This document shows, in pieces, positions 24,807 through 32,312 of a stretch of 35,388 bases of DNA (the first letter of the stretch is position 1; the number at the start of each line of letters is the position of its first letter). Source of the DNA: Lachnospiraceae bacterium (GTDB lineage: Bacteria > Bacillota_A > Clostridia > Lachnospirales > Lachnospiraceae); NCBI GenBank assembly GCA_016291475.1, contig JAEEXJ010000022.1, forward strand, positions 1 to 35,388, in the 5' to 3' direction. A program made the translations under genes and the position numbers. The notes beneath the pieces were generated by a model. It worked only from the letters and a program-made list of their open reading frames with translations. It had not been told where the DNA came from and ran no database searches.

Positions 24807-25586
24807 ATGATGAATGATTTTGATCGAAAAAATAAAAAAGCGCTGATAATAATTCCCGCATATAACGAGGGAGCAACTATCGGAACCTTGCTCGACAGAC
24901 TCAAAGAACTCGATATTTCCGACATCGCTGATATCCTCGTTATGAATGATGCTTCCCGTGATAATACCGAAGAGGTTGTCAGGAGCAAGGGGGTTAAGAC
25001 GGTCAGACATATTTATAATCTGGGATACGGAAGTGGACTTCAGCTGGGATATAAATATGCATACTACCACGGATATGATTATGTCCTTCAGATGGATGCG
25101 GACGGTCAGCATGATGTAAGTAATCTTGCTTCGATCTACTCTGCTCTGATCACTCCTGATGAAAAGGGTAAATATCCGGATATTATCCTGGGTTCAAGAT
25201 TTACTAACGGGTTCACGGATTACCCGACTTCATTTGTTAAAAGGATAGCTTACAGACTGTTTTCTTTTCTCATAAAATGCGGTACCGGAGTTAAGATTAC
25301 CGATCCCACCACGGGACTTCAGGGCCTCAGTAAAAGAGCTTTTTCGCATTACATGCAATACGGACATTTTGATGATAAGTATCCCGATGCGAACATGCTG
25401 ATGCAGATGTTGCTTCTGGGATTTGACGTACGTGAGATACATGCGGTGATGCACACCAGGACAACGGGTGAGAGCATGCACTCCGGACTTAAGCCCATCA
25501 TTTATATGTTCAGAATGGCTGTTTCGATAATCGCGGTTTGGATAAGAATCACTTTATTCAAGGAGAAGTCCGAAAGCTTGAAATAA
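24807..25586 (+). CDS. GT2-family glycosyltransferase (polyprenyl-phosphate sugar transferase-like)
   Basis: A 259-residue GT-A enzyme. 'ALIIIPAYNEGATIGTLLDR' begins the fold, 'VMNDASRDNTEEV' is the nucleotide-binding strand and 'VLQMDADGQHD' holds the DxD-type motif. 'LGSRFTNG' and 'TDPTTGLQGLSKRAF' resemble the dolichyl-phosphate mannose synthase group, which makes lipid-linked single sugars. A C-terminal hydrophobic helix ('IIYMFRMAVSIIAVWIRITL') may bind the membrane. An overlapping GTG at 24798 is an alternative to ATG 24807. Confidence 0.9.
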   Translation: MMNDFDRKNKKALIIIPAYNEGATIGTLLDRLKELDISDIADILVMNDASRDNTEEVVRSKGVKTVRHIYNLGYGSGLQLGYKYAYYHGYDYVLQMDADGQHDVSNLASIYSALITPDEKGKYPDIILGSRFTNGFTDYPTSFVKRIAYRLFSFLIKCGTGVKITDPTTGLQGLSKRAFSHYMQYGHFDDKYPDANMLMQMLLLGFDVREIHAVMHTRTTGESMHSGLKPIIYMFRMAVSIIAVWIRITLFKEKSESLK

Positions 25587-26788
25587 TGGCATTTTTAAAA
25601 CTTTTCAAAAATGCATATTCATTTAAAGCCGCCCGCTTTAAGGAAGAAGATATCGATCCCGTTAATCCGGACAGGGGGTGGTTCCATTTATATGCCTTCG
25701 ATGTCACTGACAATGGAGAAGGTTATGATCTTGGATCAGCATTTTTGGATTCGGGACAGTCGGTAGTCTTGATACTGATTCGTATCGGAAAAGAAGTTAC
25801 TTCCGAAACCGAAAAGAGGATCAAAGAGATCATCAATCATTTCCATAGTGGCGGTAAGGATATCGTATTAAGAGTAACCTACGATACTAAAGGACATGCT
25901 CTTGAGAAGGAACCTGTAGATCTTGATGAGGTTCTTGCTTGTGCCGAAATGATCGGAAAGCTTATATCAGATCTCGGCGATAAGGTCTTTGTTTATCAGG
26001 GACTTCTTATCGGCAACTGGGGTGAGATGCATACCTCCAGGTATGACGATCTTGAATCTCTTAAAAAGATTTATATGAAGTTTTGTGAAGGTATCGGCGA
26101 TGCATCCTCTTGCTATCTGAGCGTTAGGCGTCCCGATATACATATGACTCTTACTAAGCCCGGAGATAAACTAGGACTTTTCAACGATGCGATATTTGCA
26201 TCGGAGGATGAACTCGGGACCTTTGCGGATCCGGAGATAGATTCCGAATATGAGAGCAAAGTATCCGCGTCCGTTCCTTACGGTGGTGAGACTGTATTCG
26301 GAAACGGTTTTATCAAGACTTTATCCGATAAGGAAATCCTTGGCACTATTGCCAAGAAAAAGATCACATACCTTAACTGTGAACATGATCTTAAACTGCT
26401 TGATCATCTTAGGGGAAATCACAAGTTGTTTGGATATATATCATCGCATCTGGGATACAGATTATATGTATCAAATGCAAGCTTTGCACATGGTACTAAG
26501 ATACTTAGTGTAAAGGTAAATAATTCGGGATTTGCACCTGTTTACAGAAGTACGAAGAGCAGTTTTGTTTATACGGACAGCGAAGGAAATACATTTGAGC
26601 AGGAGACGGAACTTGATCTTTCAAAGTCGATGGAAGTAAAAGCCGTTATTCCCGATAAGATTTTTGATGAGTTTAAAATGCCTGTCACCGTTTTGCTTAA
26701 TACAGTCAGAAGATGTGACGGCAGGAAAATTAATTTTGTGAATACTCCTTACGAAGACGGAAGAGTGTATCTGGGAGAGTTGTATTAA
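25586..26788 (+). CDS. DUF4874/DUF4832 protein (glycan-active or carbohydrate-associated, unproven)
   Basis: A 400-residue protein. 'DPVNPDRGWFHLYAFDVTD' is the DUF4874 opening (NPxRGW/F), and the barrel-like segment continues to 'VPYGGETVFGNG', where DUF4832 begins. These domains are found in bacterial proteins near polysaccharide genes and are predicted to be TIM-barrel plus beta-sandwich proteins, with no proven reaction. No signal peptide is seen, which is odd for a glycan hydrolase-like protein. ATG 25586 overlaps the GT2 stop (TAATG); a frame extension to TTG 25538 is possible, but its N-terminus would lie inside the GT2 gene. Confidence 0.75.
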   Translation: MAFLKLFKNAYSFKAARFKEEDIDPVNPDRGWFHLYAFDVTDNGEGYDLGSAFLDSGQSVVLILIRIGKEVTSETEKRIKEIINHFHSGGKDIVLRVTYDTKGHALEKEPVDLDEVLACAEMIGKLISDLGDKVFVYQGLLIGNWGEMHTSRYDDLESLKKIYMKFCEGIGDASSCYLSVRRPDIHMTLTKPGDKLGLFNDAIFASEDELGTFADPEIDSEYESKVSASVPYGGETVFGNGFIKTLSDKEILGTIAKKKITYLNCEHDLKLLDHLRGNHKLFGYISSHLGYRLYVSNASFAHGTKILSVKVNNSGFAPVYRSTKSSFVYTDSEGNTFEQETELDLSKSMEVKAVIPDKIFDEFKMPVTVLLNTVRRCDGRKINFVNTPYEDGRVYLGELY

Positions 26789-29302
26789 ATGGAATTGTTT
26801 TACTGGATATTGGAATATTGCAAGGTAAACATCGCATACATGTTGCTGATGTTTGTTTGGCCTTCGATCATTTTTCACAAGTTCTTAAAGGGAAGATCGT
26901 TTTCTTTCCGGTTTATGTTCTGCACTGTGAGCAGCGTATTCTCATATAATCTGATCGTTATGGTACTGGGATTGTTACATGTATTGTACATCCCCGTCTT
27001 TCGTATTATTTTCTACGGAAGTATCCTGGTAAGTCTGATCTCGATGATCCCCGATAAAAGAGGCAAGGTAAAGGAATTCGGAAGAGTTCTTGCGGGAAGC
27101 TATGGCGTAAAGCAGCTTTTCTTTAACCTGTTCAGAAATACGATCGATACATATCACAAGAATAAGAAAGCTTTATCCGAAAGACTTCGCGGCCGTAAAA
27201 TTGAATTTTGTTTGCTTGCAGTTGTTCTCCTCTTCGGTATTCTTTACTTCACATACGGAACCATACAGAATCACTCTTTCGGATTCGGAGATATGTATGT
27301 CCACAGCTCATGGATATACGGCCTTGTTGACGGCAGAATATTCTCCTCCGGAATCTATCCCGAAGCAATGCACTGCTTTATCTATACCATGCACATTGCT
27401 TTCGGAATAAGTCTATTCAGTTCCGTTCTTTATACCGGTCCCATGCACTCACTTATCATCTTGGTGAGCGTTTATTTATTCCTCAGAAAACTGCTCAGAT
27501 CGAGATTTACTCCAATCTTTTCGCTTGCACTTTTCCTTACACTTGATGTTTTGTGTATCGATGAAGTTTACGGCATGTCCAGATTCCAGTGGACGCTTCC
27601 CATGGAATTCGGTATGGCGTTTGCTTTTATCTGCGCCACGGCTTTATACGGATATCTGGAAGAGGATGGAAGAGAAGGCGGATTTCCAATCCGTATCGCC
27701 AAGAAGAAAAAAGAACATAAACTTCTCGATAAGCTTATTTACAATGATCAGCTCGTTATCTTTATCGGAGCACTTGTAGGAACTATCATTTCACATTTCT
27801 ATGCAACGGGAATGGCGTTTTTCCTGTGCGTGGCAATCGTTCCGTTCATGCTTCATAAACTGCTTAACTATAAGAGATTTATTCCTGTTTTCGGTTCGAT
27901 CATATTGGTTCTGTTTATTTCGATTACTCCAATGGCACTTGCGTATGCATCCGGCATCAAATTCGAAAACTCCATCGGATGGGCTATGAGCGTTATTGAG
28001 AACGGAGAAAACCCTTACGAAGAAGACACTACCACCGAACCTGAGACAGAAGAAGAATCCTCCCGGGAAGCCTCATCAGAGGAAATGTCTTCTTCCGAAC
28101 CTTCCGAAGAGGAGACAGCTTCCGAGGTCTATTCACAGGAGACTGTTATCGTGGACGAATCAGAACCTGTTGTTGAAGAAACTGTTCCCGTAGTTTATGA
28201 GTCTGTAAAGGTAAGTCTTTCCGAGAGAATAAAGACTTTTGCAGGCGCATTCAGACGAGGCGGGTACGAAACTCTGTATGGTAAGGAAAGAGGTTCAGTT
28301 ATTATCGGTTTTACCGTTCTTGCATTTATCATATTTGCAATTTGTAAGATTGCGAATATTACTTATGTGCTTGTCAAAAAAGATGCTTCCGTTAACATGA
28401 GACTTTTTGACGGATATTTCGTTATCGCATTTGCATCCGTTTTGTTCATGCTTCTTTACAGCTCGTATGCGACAGGTATACCAAGTCTGTTTGCATCCAG
28501 CAGGCTTTGCGGTATAGAAAGATTCCTTTTATGTGCGGTTTGCTTTATACCTGTCGATCTTATTTTCATGCTTCTTGAGAAGGTAACGGCAAATGTGGTC
28601 GTAAGCATTCTCGGAATTGCCGTGACCGCCGCAATTTATTTCGGATGTATCAAGACCGGTAATTTCAGGGGATACTTGTACTGCGAATTTACAAGATATA
28701 ACTCTGTAGTAAATGTTACCGAATCAATTACCTCCAATATGGACAAGCATACGTATACCATCGTATCGCCCGTTGATGATCTTTATCACTCTATAGAATA
28801 CGGCTTTCATGAAGAACTTGTTCAGTTCATAAATGATTGTGTTGAGAAAGACTATACACTTCCTACGGAATATGTATTTATCTTCTTTGAAAAGCGCCCC
28901 CTTAAGTATGCTCAGTTCAATTTCTTTGTCGGACCTTCATGGATAGCGGAAGATAAGTATGTTGATTATTATGACTACGACACGGCAAGCAGGTATCCCA
29001 ACTATATTCGCTCGACAGCATCTCCCGAGATCGCGGTAGGACCTTTCTACAAGTTCCCTGTATCATCAAGATCTTATAAAGATTGGCTTACCAGAACTGT
29101 TCTGGAATCCAGAATGCTTAAATGGGTTGATGACTTTAACAACCTTTATCCCAACGAGCTTCATGTGTATTACGAGGACGAGAATTTTATCTGCTATTAT
29201 TTCAGACAAAATCCCGCTTGTTTGTATCAGCTTGGATTTGAACTTGATGATTCCAGATTAAGGACTCAAGATGCAATAAACGGTGACGTCAAAGAAAACT
29301 GA
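26789..29302 (+). CDS. Large polytopic membrane protein, possible GT-C glycosyltransferase
   Basis: An 837-residue protein with more than ten hydrophobic helices spread from residue ~5 to ~620. 'HSFGFGDMYVHSSWIYGLVD' followed by 'GIYPEAMHCFIYTMH' lies in the first large loop; a 'GD…H…W…L' loop with acidic and His residues is common in GT-C enzymes that use lipid-linked sugars. An acidic, Ser/Glu/Thr-rich stretch (about 411-468, for example 'ETEEESSREASSEEMSS') interrupts the helices and should be an exposed linker. The C-terminal ~200 residues form a soluble domain rich in aromatic residues. It fits with the GT2/DUF2304 pair, which would supply a lipid-linked sugar. The function is inferred. 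Confidence 0.65.
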   Translation: MELFYWILEYCKVNIAYMLLMFVWPSIIFHKFLKGRSFSFRFMFCTVSSVFSYNLIVMVLGLLHVLYIPVFRIIFYGSILVSLISMIPDKRGKVKEFGRVLAGSYGVKQLFFNLFRNTIDTYHKNKKALSERLRGRKIEFCLLAVVLLFGILYFTYGTIQNHSFGFGDMYVHSSWIYGLVDGRIFSSGIYPEAMHCFIYTMHIAFGISLFSSVLYTGPMHSLIILVSVYLFLRKLLRSRFTPIFSLALFLTLDVLCIDEVYGMSRFQWTLPMEFGMAFAFICATALYGYLEEDGREGGFPIRIAKKKKEHKLLDKLIYNDQLVIFIGALVGTIISHFYATGMAFFLCVAIVPFMLHKLLNYKRFIPVFGSIILVLFISITPMALAYASGIKFENSIGWAMSVIENGENPYEEDTTTEPETEEESSREASSEEMSSSEPSEEETASEVYSQETVIVDESEPVVEETVPVVYESVKVSLSERIKTFAGAFRRGGYETLYGKERGSVIIGFTVLAFIIFAICKIANITYVLVKKDASVNMRLFDGYFVIAFASVLFMLLYSSYATGIPSLFASSRLCGIERFLLCAVCFIPVDLIFMLLEKVTANVVVSILGIAVTAAIYFGCIKTGNFRGYLYCEFTRYNSVVNVTESITSNMDKHTYTIVSPVDDLYHSIEYGFHEELVQFINDCVEKDYTLPTEYVFIFFEKRPLKYAQFNFFVGPSWIAEDKYVDYYDYDTASRYPNYIRSTASPEIAVGPFYKFPVSSRSYKDWLTRTVLESRMLKWVDDFNNLYPNELHVYYEDENFICYYFRQNPACLYQLGFELDDSRLRTQDAINGDVKEN

Positions 29303-29303
29303 T

Positions 29304-30332
29304 ATGGAAATTGATATCGTTGTGCCCTGGGTGGATTCGTCAGATCCCGAGTGGCAGGCTGATAAAAGTAAATATGCTTCCGTATCTTCTTACGGTGACC
29401 GCCCCGAAAGGTTCAGGGAAAGGGGCTTGTTAAAGTACTTTTTCAGATGCATCGATAAGAACATGCCCTGGGTTCGAAACGTGTATTTTATTACACGTCA
29501 GAACGCTCCTGCATGGCTTGACGTATCTAATCCTAAGCTCCGCGTAGTTAAGCATGAGGACTTCATTCCCGAAAATGCACTTCCATGTTTTAACAGTTCG
29601 CTCCTCGAAAGGTATCTTCATCTGATACCCGGACTTTCGGAGCATTTCATTTATTCCAATGATGACTGCTACGTCCTTTCGCCCGTAAGCGAAGGATACT
29701 TTTTTAAAAACGGACTTCCCAGGGATATGCTGGCTTTCCAACCTGTTGTTGCCAATCCCAAGGATCCGGGAATGTCCCACCTGTTTCTCAACGATGCACT
29801 TGTTCTATCAAGGCATTTTGATAAGAGGAAGGTTGTAAAAGAAAACATAGGAAAGTTCTTCCACATCGGATATCCTGCGTTTTATTTTATATACAATATG
29901 CTTGAGATGTGTTTTCCCAAGTTCTCGGGCCTGTATTCGGTACACAGTGCCGCACCAATGTTAAAGAGCAATTTTGAAGAGGTGTGGGCCGAAGAAGGAA
30001 AGTATCTTGAATCACTTGCAGGAAACAGATTCCGAAGTGATTCCGATGTTAACCAATATCTGTTCAGGGAGTGGGGGAAGCTAAAGGGCAGATTTGTACC
30101 TTCGAACATCACACGTCATGTTATGTACTCCGAGATTTCGGATGATAACAGCAAGGTGATTAAAGTTATTGAGTCGGGGGGAAAAAGATTCTTAGCCCCT
30201 GCCGTAAAGATACTCTGTATTAATGACACTGTAAGTTCGCCTGATGATGAGAAAGTTTCAAAGAAGCTTATCGATTCTTTTGAATCTGTTTTCGGCGAAG
30301 CATCATCTTACGAGATTAGATCTAATGAATAA
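29304..30332 (+). CDS. Stealth-family sugar-phosphate transferase
   Basis: A 342-residue protein with the conserved Stealth regions. CR1 is 'MEIDIVVPWVDSSDPEW'; CR2 covers 'RFRERGLLKYFFRCIDKNMP' to 'RYLHLIPGLSEHFIYSNDDC' (about 35-125); later parts include 'HSAAPMLKSNFEEVW' and 'SDVNQYLFREWG'. Stealth proteins, including capsule polymerases and GlcNAc-phosphotransferase, transfer a hexose-1-phosphate and so make phosphodiester links. This suggests a phosphate-containing glycan. ATG 29304 was chosen over an upstream GTG at 29283 because it gives the standard N-terminus. The stop region overlaps the next gene by eight bases. Confidence 0.92.
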   Translation: MEIDIVVPWVDSSDPEWQADKSKYASVSSYGDRPERFRERGLLKYFFRCIDKNMPWVRNVYFITRQNAPAWLDVSNPKLRVVKHEDFIPENALPCFNSSLLERYLHLIPGLSEHFIYSNDDCYVLSPVSEGYFFKNGLPRDMLAFQPVVANPKDPGMSHLFLNDALVLSRHFDKRKVVKENIGKFFHIGYPAFYFIYNMLEMCFPKFSGLYSVHSAAPMLKSNFEEVWAEEGKYLESLAGNRFRSDSDVNQYLFREWGKLKGRFVPSNITRHVMYSEISDDNSKVIKVIESGGKRFLAPAVKILCINDTVSSPDDEKVSKKLIDSFESVFGEASSYEIRSNE

Positions 30333-31554
30333 AGTTCAGAATGTATTTGCTCAAATTGTAAAAAATTCTCTTACCGAAAATAATAATCTCTGCGCTTCGT
30401 ATGCGGATGATCTGCCCGGAGCCGAATACGCGGAGCTTGTTCGGCTTATCAGGATCCATAAACTCTCTGCTTTGGTATTTGATGAATTCAAAAAGTTGAG
30501 TCTCTGTCCTCCTGCGCTTATGAGGCAGATTGACCAGATGGCTTTGAGTACGGTTAATACTTCATTTGACCTTCTCTATGTTTCCAAAGATATATCCGAG
30601 CGTCTTTTCCAAAACGGAATTCCGTCAGTGATCATAAAGGGAATTACTGCGGCATCATATTATACCCAGCCTCTACACAGGAAAAGCGGGGATATTGATC
30701 TTCTGATACCTCAAACTATTCTGTACGATGCTGTTGATGTTTGTAAAGGAATCGGATATGAGGTCAAAGAAATCCAAAGGGCGCATCACCATGTCGTAAT
30801 GGCTAAGGAAGGTAATCCTGATATCGAACTTCATACCATGCTTGCCGAGCCTTTTGATGATGAGAGCGTAAATGCGCTTATCGCAAGACAGTTGTCCGAG
30901 CTGTTTAAAGATTACGAAAGCGAAAAGAAATGTTTTCAAAGTAAGGATATTCTTGGGATTTCTTTTGAAATGCTCTCAGATGCATATATGTCTTATGAGT
31001 TGCTTCTCCATATGCTGCAGCATTATCTGAGGTCAGGGTTCGGAATAAGACTTCTATGCGACTGGGTGGTTCTTTGGAACAATCCCGAATGTGAGAGTGC
31101 GGCGGATGAATATTTGTCACTTGTTGATGAATGCGGTATCAAAGGTTTTTCTGACATGATCACAAGCGTATGCATCAGATATCTGGGGCTTGATGAGAGT
31201 GCTGCGAGAGTTTTGAATGTAGAGACCTGTTTCACCGATTCGGAACTTGAAATCTTTTTTGAAGATTTCATGAATGCCGGCGAATTCGGAAAAACATCAA
31301 AGGACCGTATGGTTTCACTCAGAGGAAATAACATTTCGGATTATTTCAGGGAATTTCACCATCAGATGAAGCTGAATTTTCCGAAAGCGTCAAGATATTT
31401 CCTGATCTGGCCGATATTATGGATAGTGACTTTTATCAGGTTTATGGTCAATAATAAGAAGGTAAGAAAAGTAAGTTTTTCATCCGTTATCTCGAAGGCG
31501 GGAGAACGGGGGAAAATGAATGCGAAACTAAGACTTTTTTCGCAGAAAAAATAG
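30325..31554 (+). CDS. NTP_transf_5-type nucleotidyltransferase family protein
   Basis: A 409-residue cytoplasmic protein of the minimal-nucleotidyltransferase superfamily (PF14907-like). The key stretch is 'IPSVIIKGITAASYYTQPLH' then 'RKSGDIDLLIP', where D123 and D125 form the metal-binding DxD, and 'PDIELHTML' supplies a third acidic residue. Such proteins occur in EPS clusters and in lasso-peptide clusters together with PqqD and HPr-kinase-like proteins; their substrates are mostly unknown. The C-terminus has a hydrophobic segment ('FLIWPILWIVTFIRFMV') that may bind the membrane. ATG 30325 overlaps the Stealth stop; an extended frame upstream lies within that gene. Last gene of the long operon. 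No strong terminator follows. Confidence 0.82.
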   Translation: MNKVQNVFAQIVKNSLTENNNLCASYADDLPGAEYAELVRLIRIHKLSALVFDEFKKLSLCPPALMRQIDQMALSTVNTSFDLLYVSKDISERLFQNGIPSVIIKGITAASYYTQPLHRKSGDIDLLIPQTILYDAVDVCKGIGYEVKEIQRAHHHVVMAKEGNPDIELHTMLAEPFDDESVNALIARQLSELFKDYESEKKCFQSKDILGISFEMLSDAYMSYELLLHMLQHYLRSGFGIRLLCDWVVLWNNPECESAADEYLSLVDECGIKGFSDMITSVCIRYLGLDESAARVLNVETCFTDSELEIFFEDFMNAGEFGKTSKDRMVSLRGNNISDYFREFHHQMKLNFPKASRYFLIWPILWIVTFIRFMVNNKKVRKVSFSSVISKAGERGKMNAKLRLFSQKK

Positions 31555-31565
31555 CAATTTTTAAT

Positions 31566-31594
31566 TTGACAAAACATGTGTCACGGAATAGACT
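31566..31594 (+). promoter_or_regulatory. Promoter with overlapping inverted repeat upstream of the leader-like protein gene
   Basis: TTGACA (31566-31571), 17 bases, TAGACT (31589-31594), about 80 bases before the ATG at 31672. The inverted repeat TGACA (31567-31571) / TGTCA (31579-31583) covers the -35 element and could be an operator. Confidence 0.55.
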
Positions 31595-31671
31595 TGAAAA
31601 AGTTGAAGGCATTTACACGGGATATGGTAGTTCTTATTTAAACGGTAGGATCCCGAGAGAAGGAAAAGGTA

Positions 31672-32226
31672 ATGTTTAAGTACGAAAAGCCCATAGTTCT
31701 TGAATATGAAGATGTTGCCGAAGGAATCTATGCTGCCAGCGGAGATATAGATGAAGGCGGCGAAACCGGCGGTGAGACCGGCGGAGGAGAAAGCGGTGGA
31801 GAAGAAGGCGGCGGTGAGACCGGCGGAGAAGAAACCGTAGATTATGAAAACGATGCGGATTGCTGGATCAGAAGCTTTCAGGAAGTACAGAGAGTTTCGT
31901 CAAATCCCAGCGATTCATTTGTTATATACCAGGTAAAGGGTAATCACAAAACTAATCTTAAGCATATTTCATCTAAGCAGAGAGTTACTATGCAGCTCAG
32001 TTCCGCAGGTTATACTTCTGTGGATGCTCAGGGATATCCGGTAAATACAAACGGTACTACTGTTGAGTTTACCAGAGAACTTCTCGGGGATGCATATCAT
32101 TCGGGGGATGAATTTACCGTTAACGTAAGATTCTCATGTCCTCCCGAAGTGGCTGCAGAACTCAGAGTGATTGATGTTGTGATTTACTGTACCCATGCGG
32201 AGAATGTTCAGGGAGGATTTGACTGA
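31672..32226 (+). CDS. Leader-containing small protein with Gly/Glu linker (putative exported or modified substrate)
   Basis: A 184-residue protein of no firmly recognised family. Residues 1-25 ('MFKYEKPIVLEYEDVAEGIY' then 'AASGD') look like a short leader: charged and amphipathic, ending in a small-residue AASG site. I recall similar 'EGVYAASG' starts in many small Lachnospiraceae proteins. Residues ~27-56 are a low-complexity linker of GGE/GGET repeats. From ~57 on is a compact domain beginning 'DADCWIRSFQEV', with three cysteines ('DCW', 'FSCPP', 'IYCTH') and beta-rich character. There is no Sec signal peptide. Ribosome site AAGGAAAAGG, own promoter, and a terminator right after. The neighbouring ABC exporter and PqqD-kinase suggest it is bound, modified and exported; this is inference. 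Confidence 0.65.
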   Translation: MFKYEKPIVLEYEDVAEGIYAASGDIDEGGETGGETGGGESGGEEGGGETGGEETVDYENDADCWIRSFQEVQRVSSNPSDSFVIYQVKGNHKTNLKHISSKQRVTMQLSSAGYTSVDAQGYPVNTNGTTVEFTRELLGDAYHSGDEFTVNVRFSCPPEVAAELRVIDVVIYCTHAENVQGGFD

Positions 32227-32249
32227 TCCATCCGGTATCTGTTTATTCG

Positions 32250-32286
32250 TGCACTGTTTGCGATTGCAGACAGTGCATTTTACTTT
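32250..32286 (+). terminator. Terminator after the leader-like protein gene
   Basis: TGCACTGT (32250-32257) and ACAGTGCA (32270-32277) form the stem, with an inner TGC/GCA extension after one mismatch. ATTTTACTTTT follows. It separates the small protein from the ABC gene, which may be expressed by partial readthrough. Confidence 0.7.
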
Positions 32287-32312
32287 TCATTGAATTTAAG
32301 TATTATTGAAAT

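Noticed and set aside
31672..32226. Gly-rich protein as a sequencing or low-complexity artefact
   Set aside because: It has a good promoter, ribosome site, terminator and a non-repetitive C-terminal domain, so it is a real gene.
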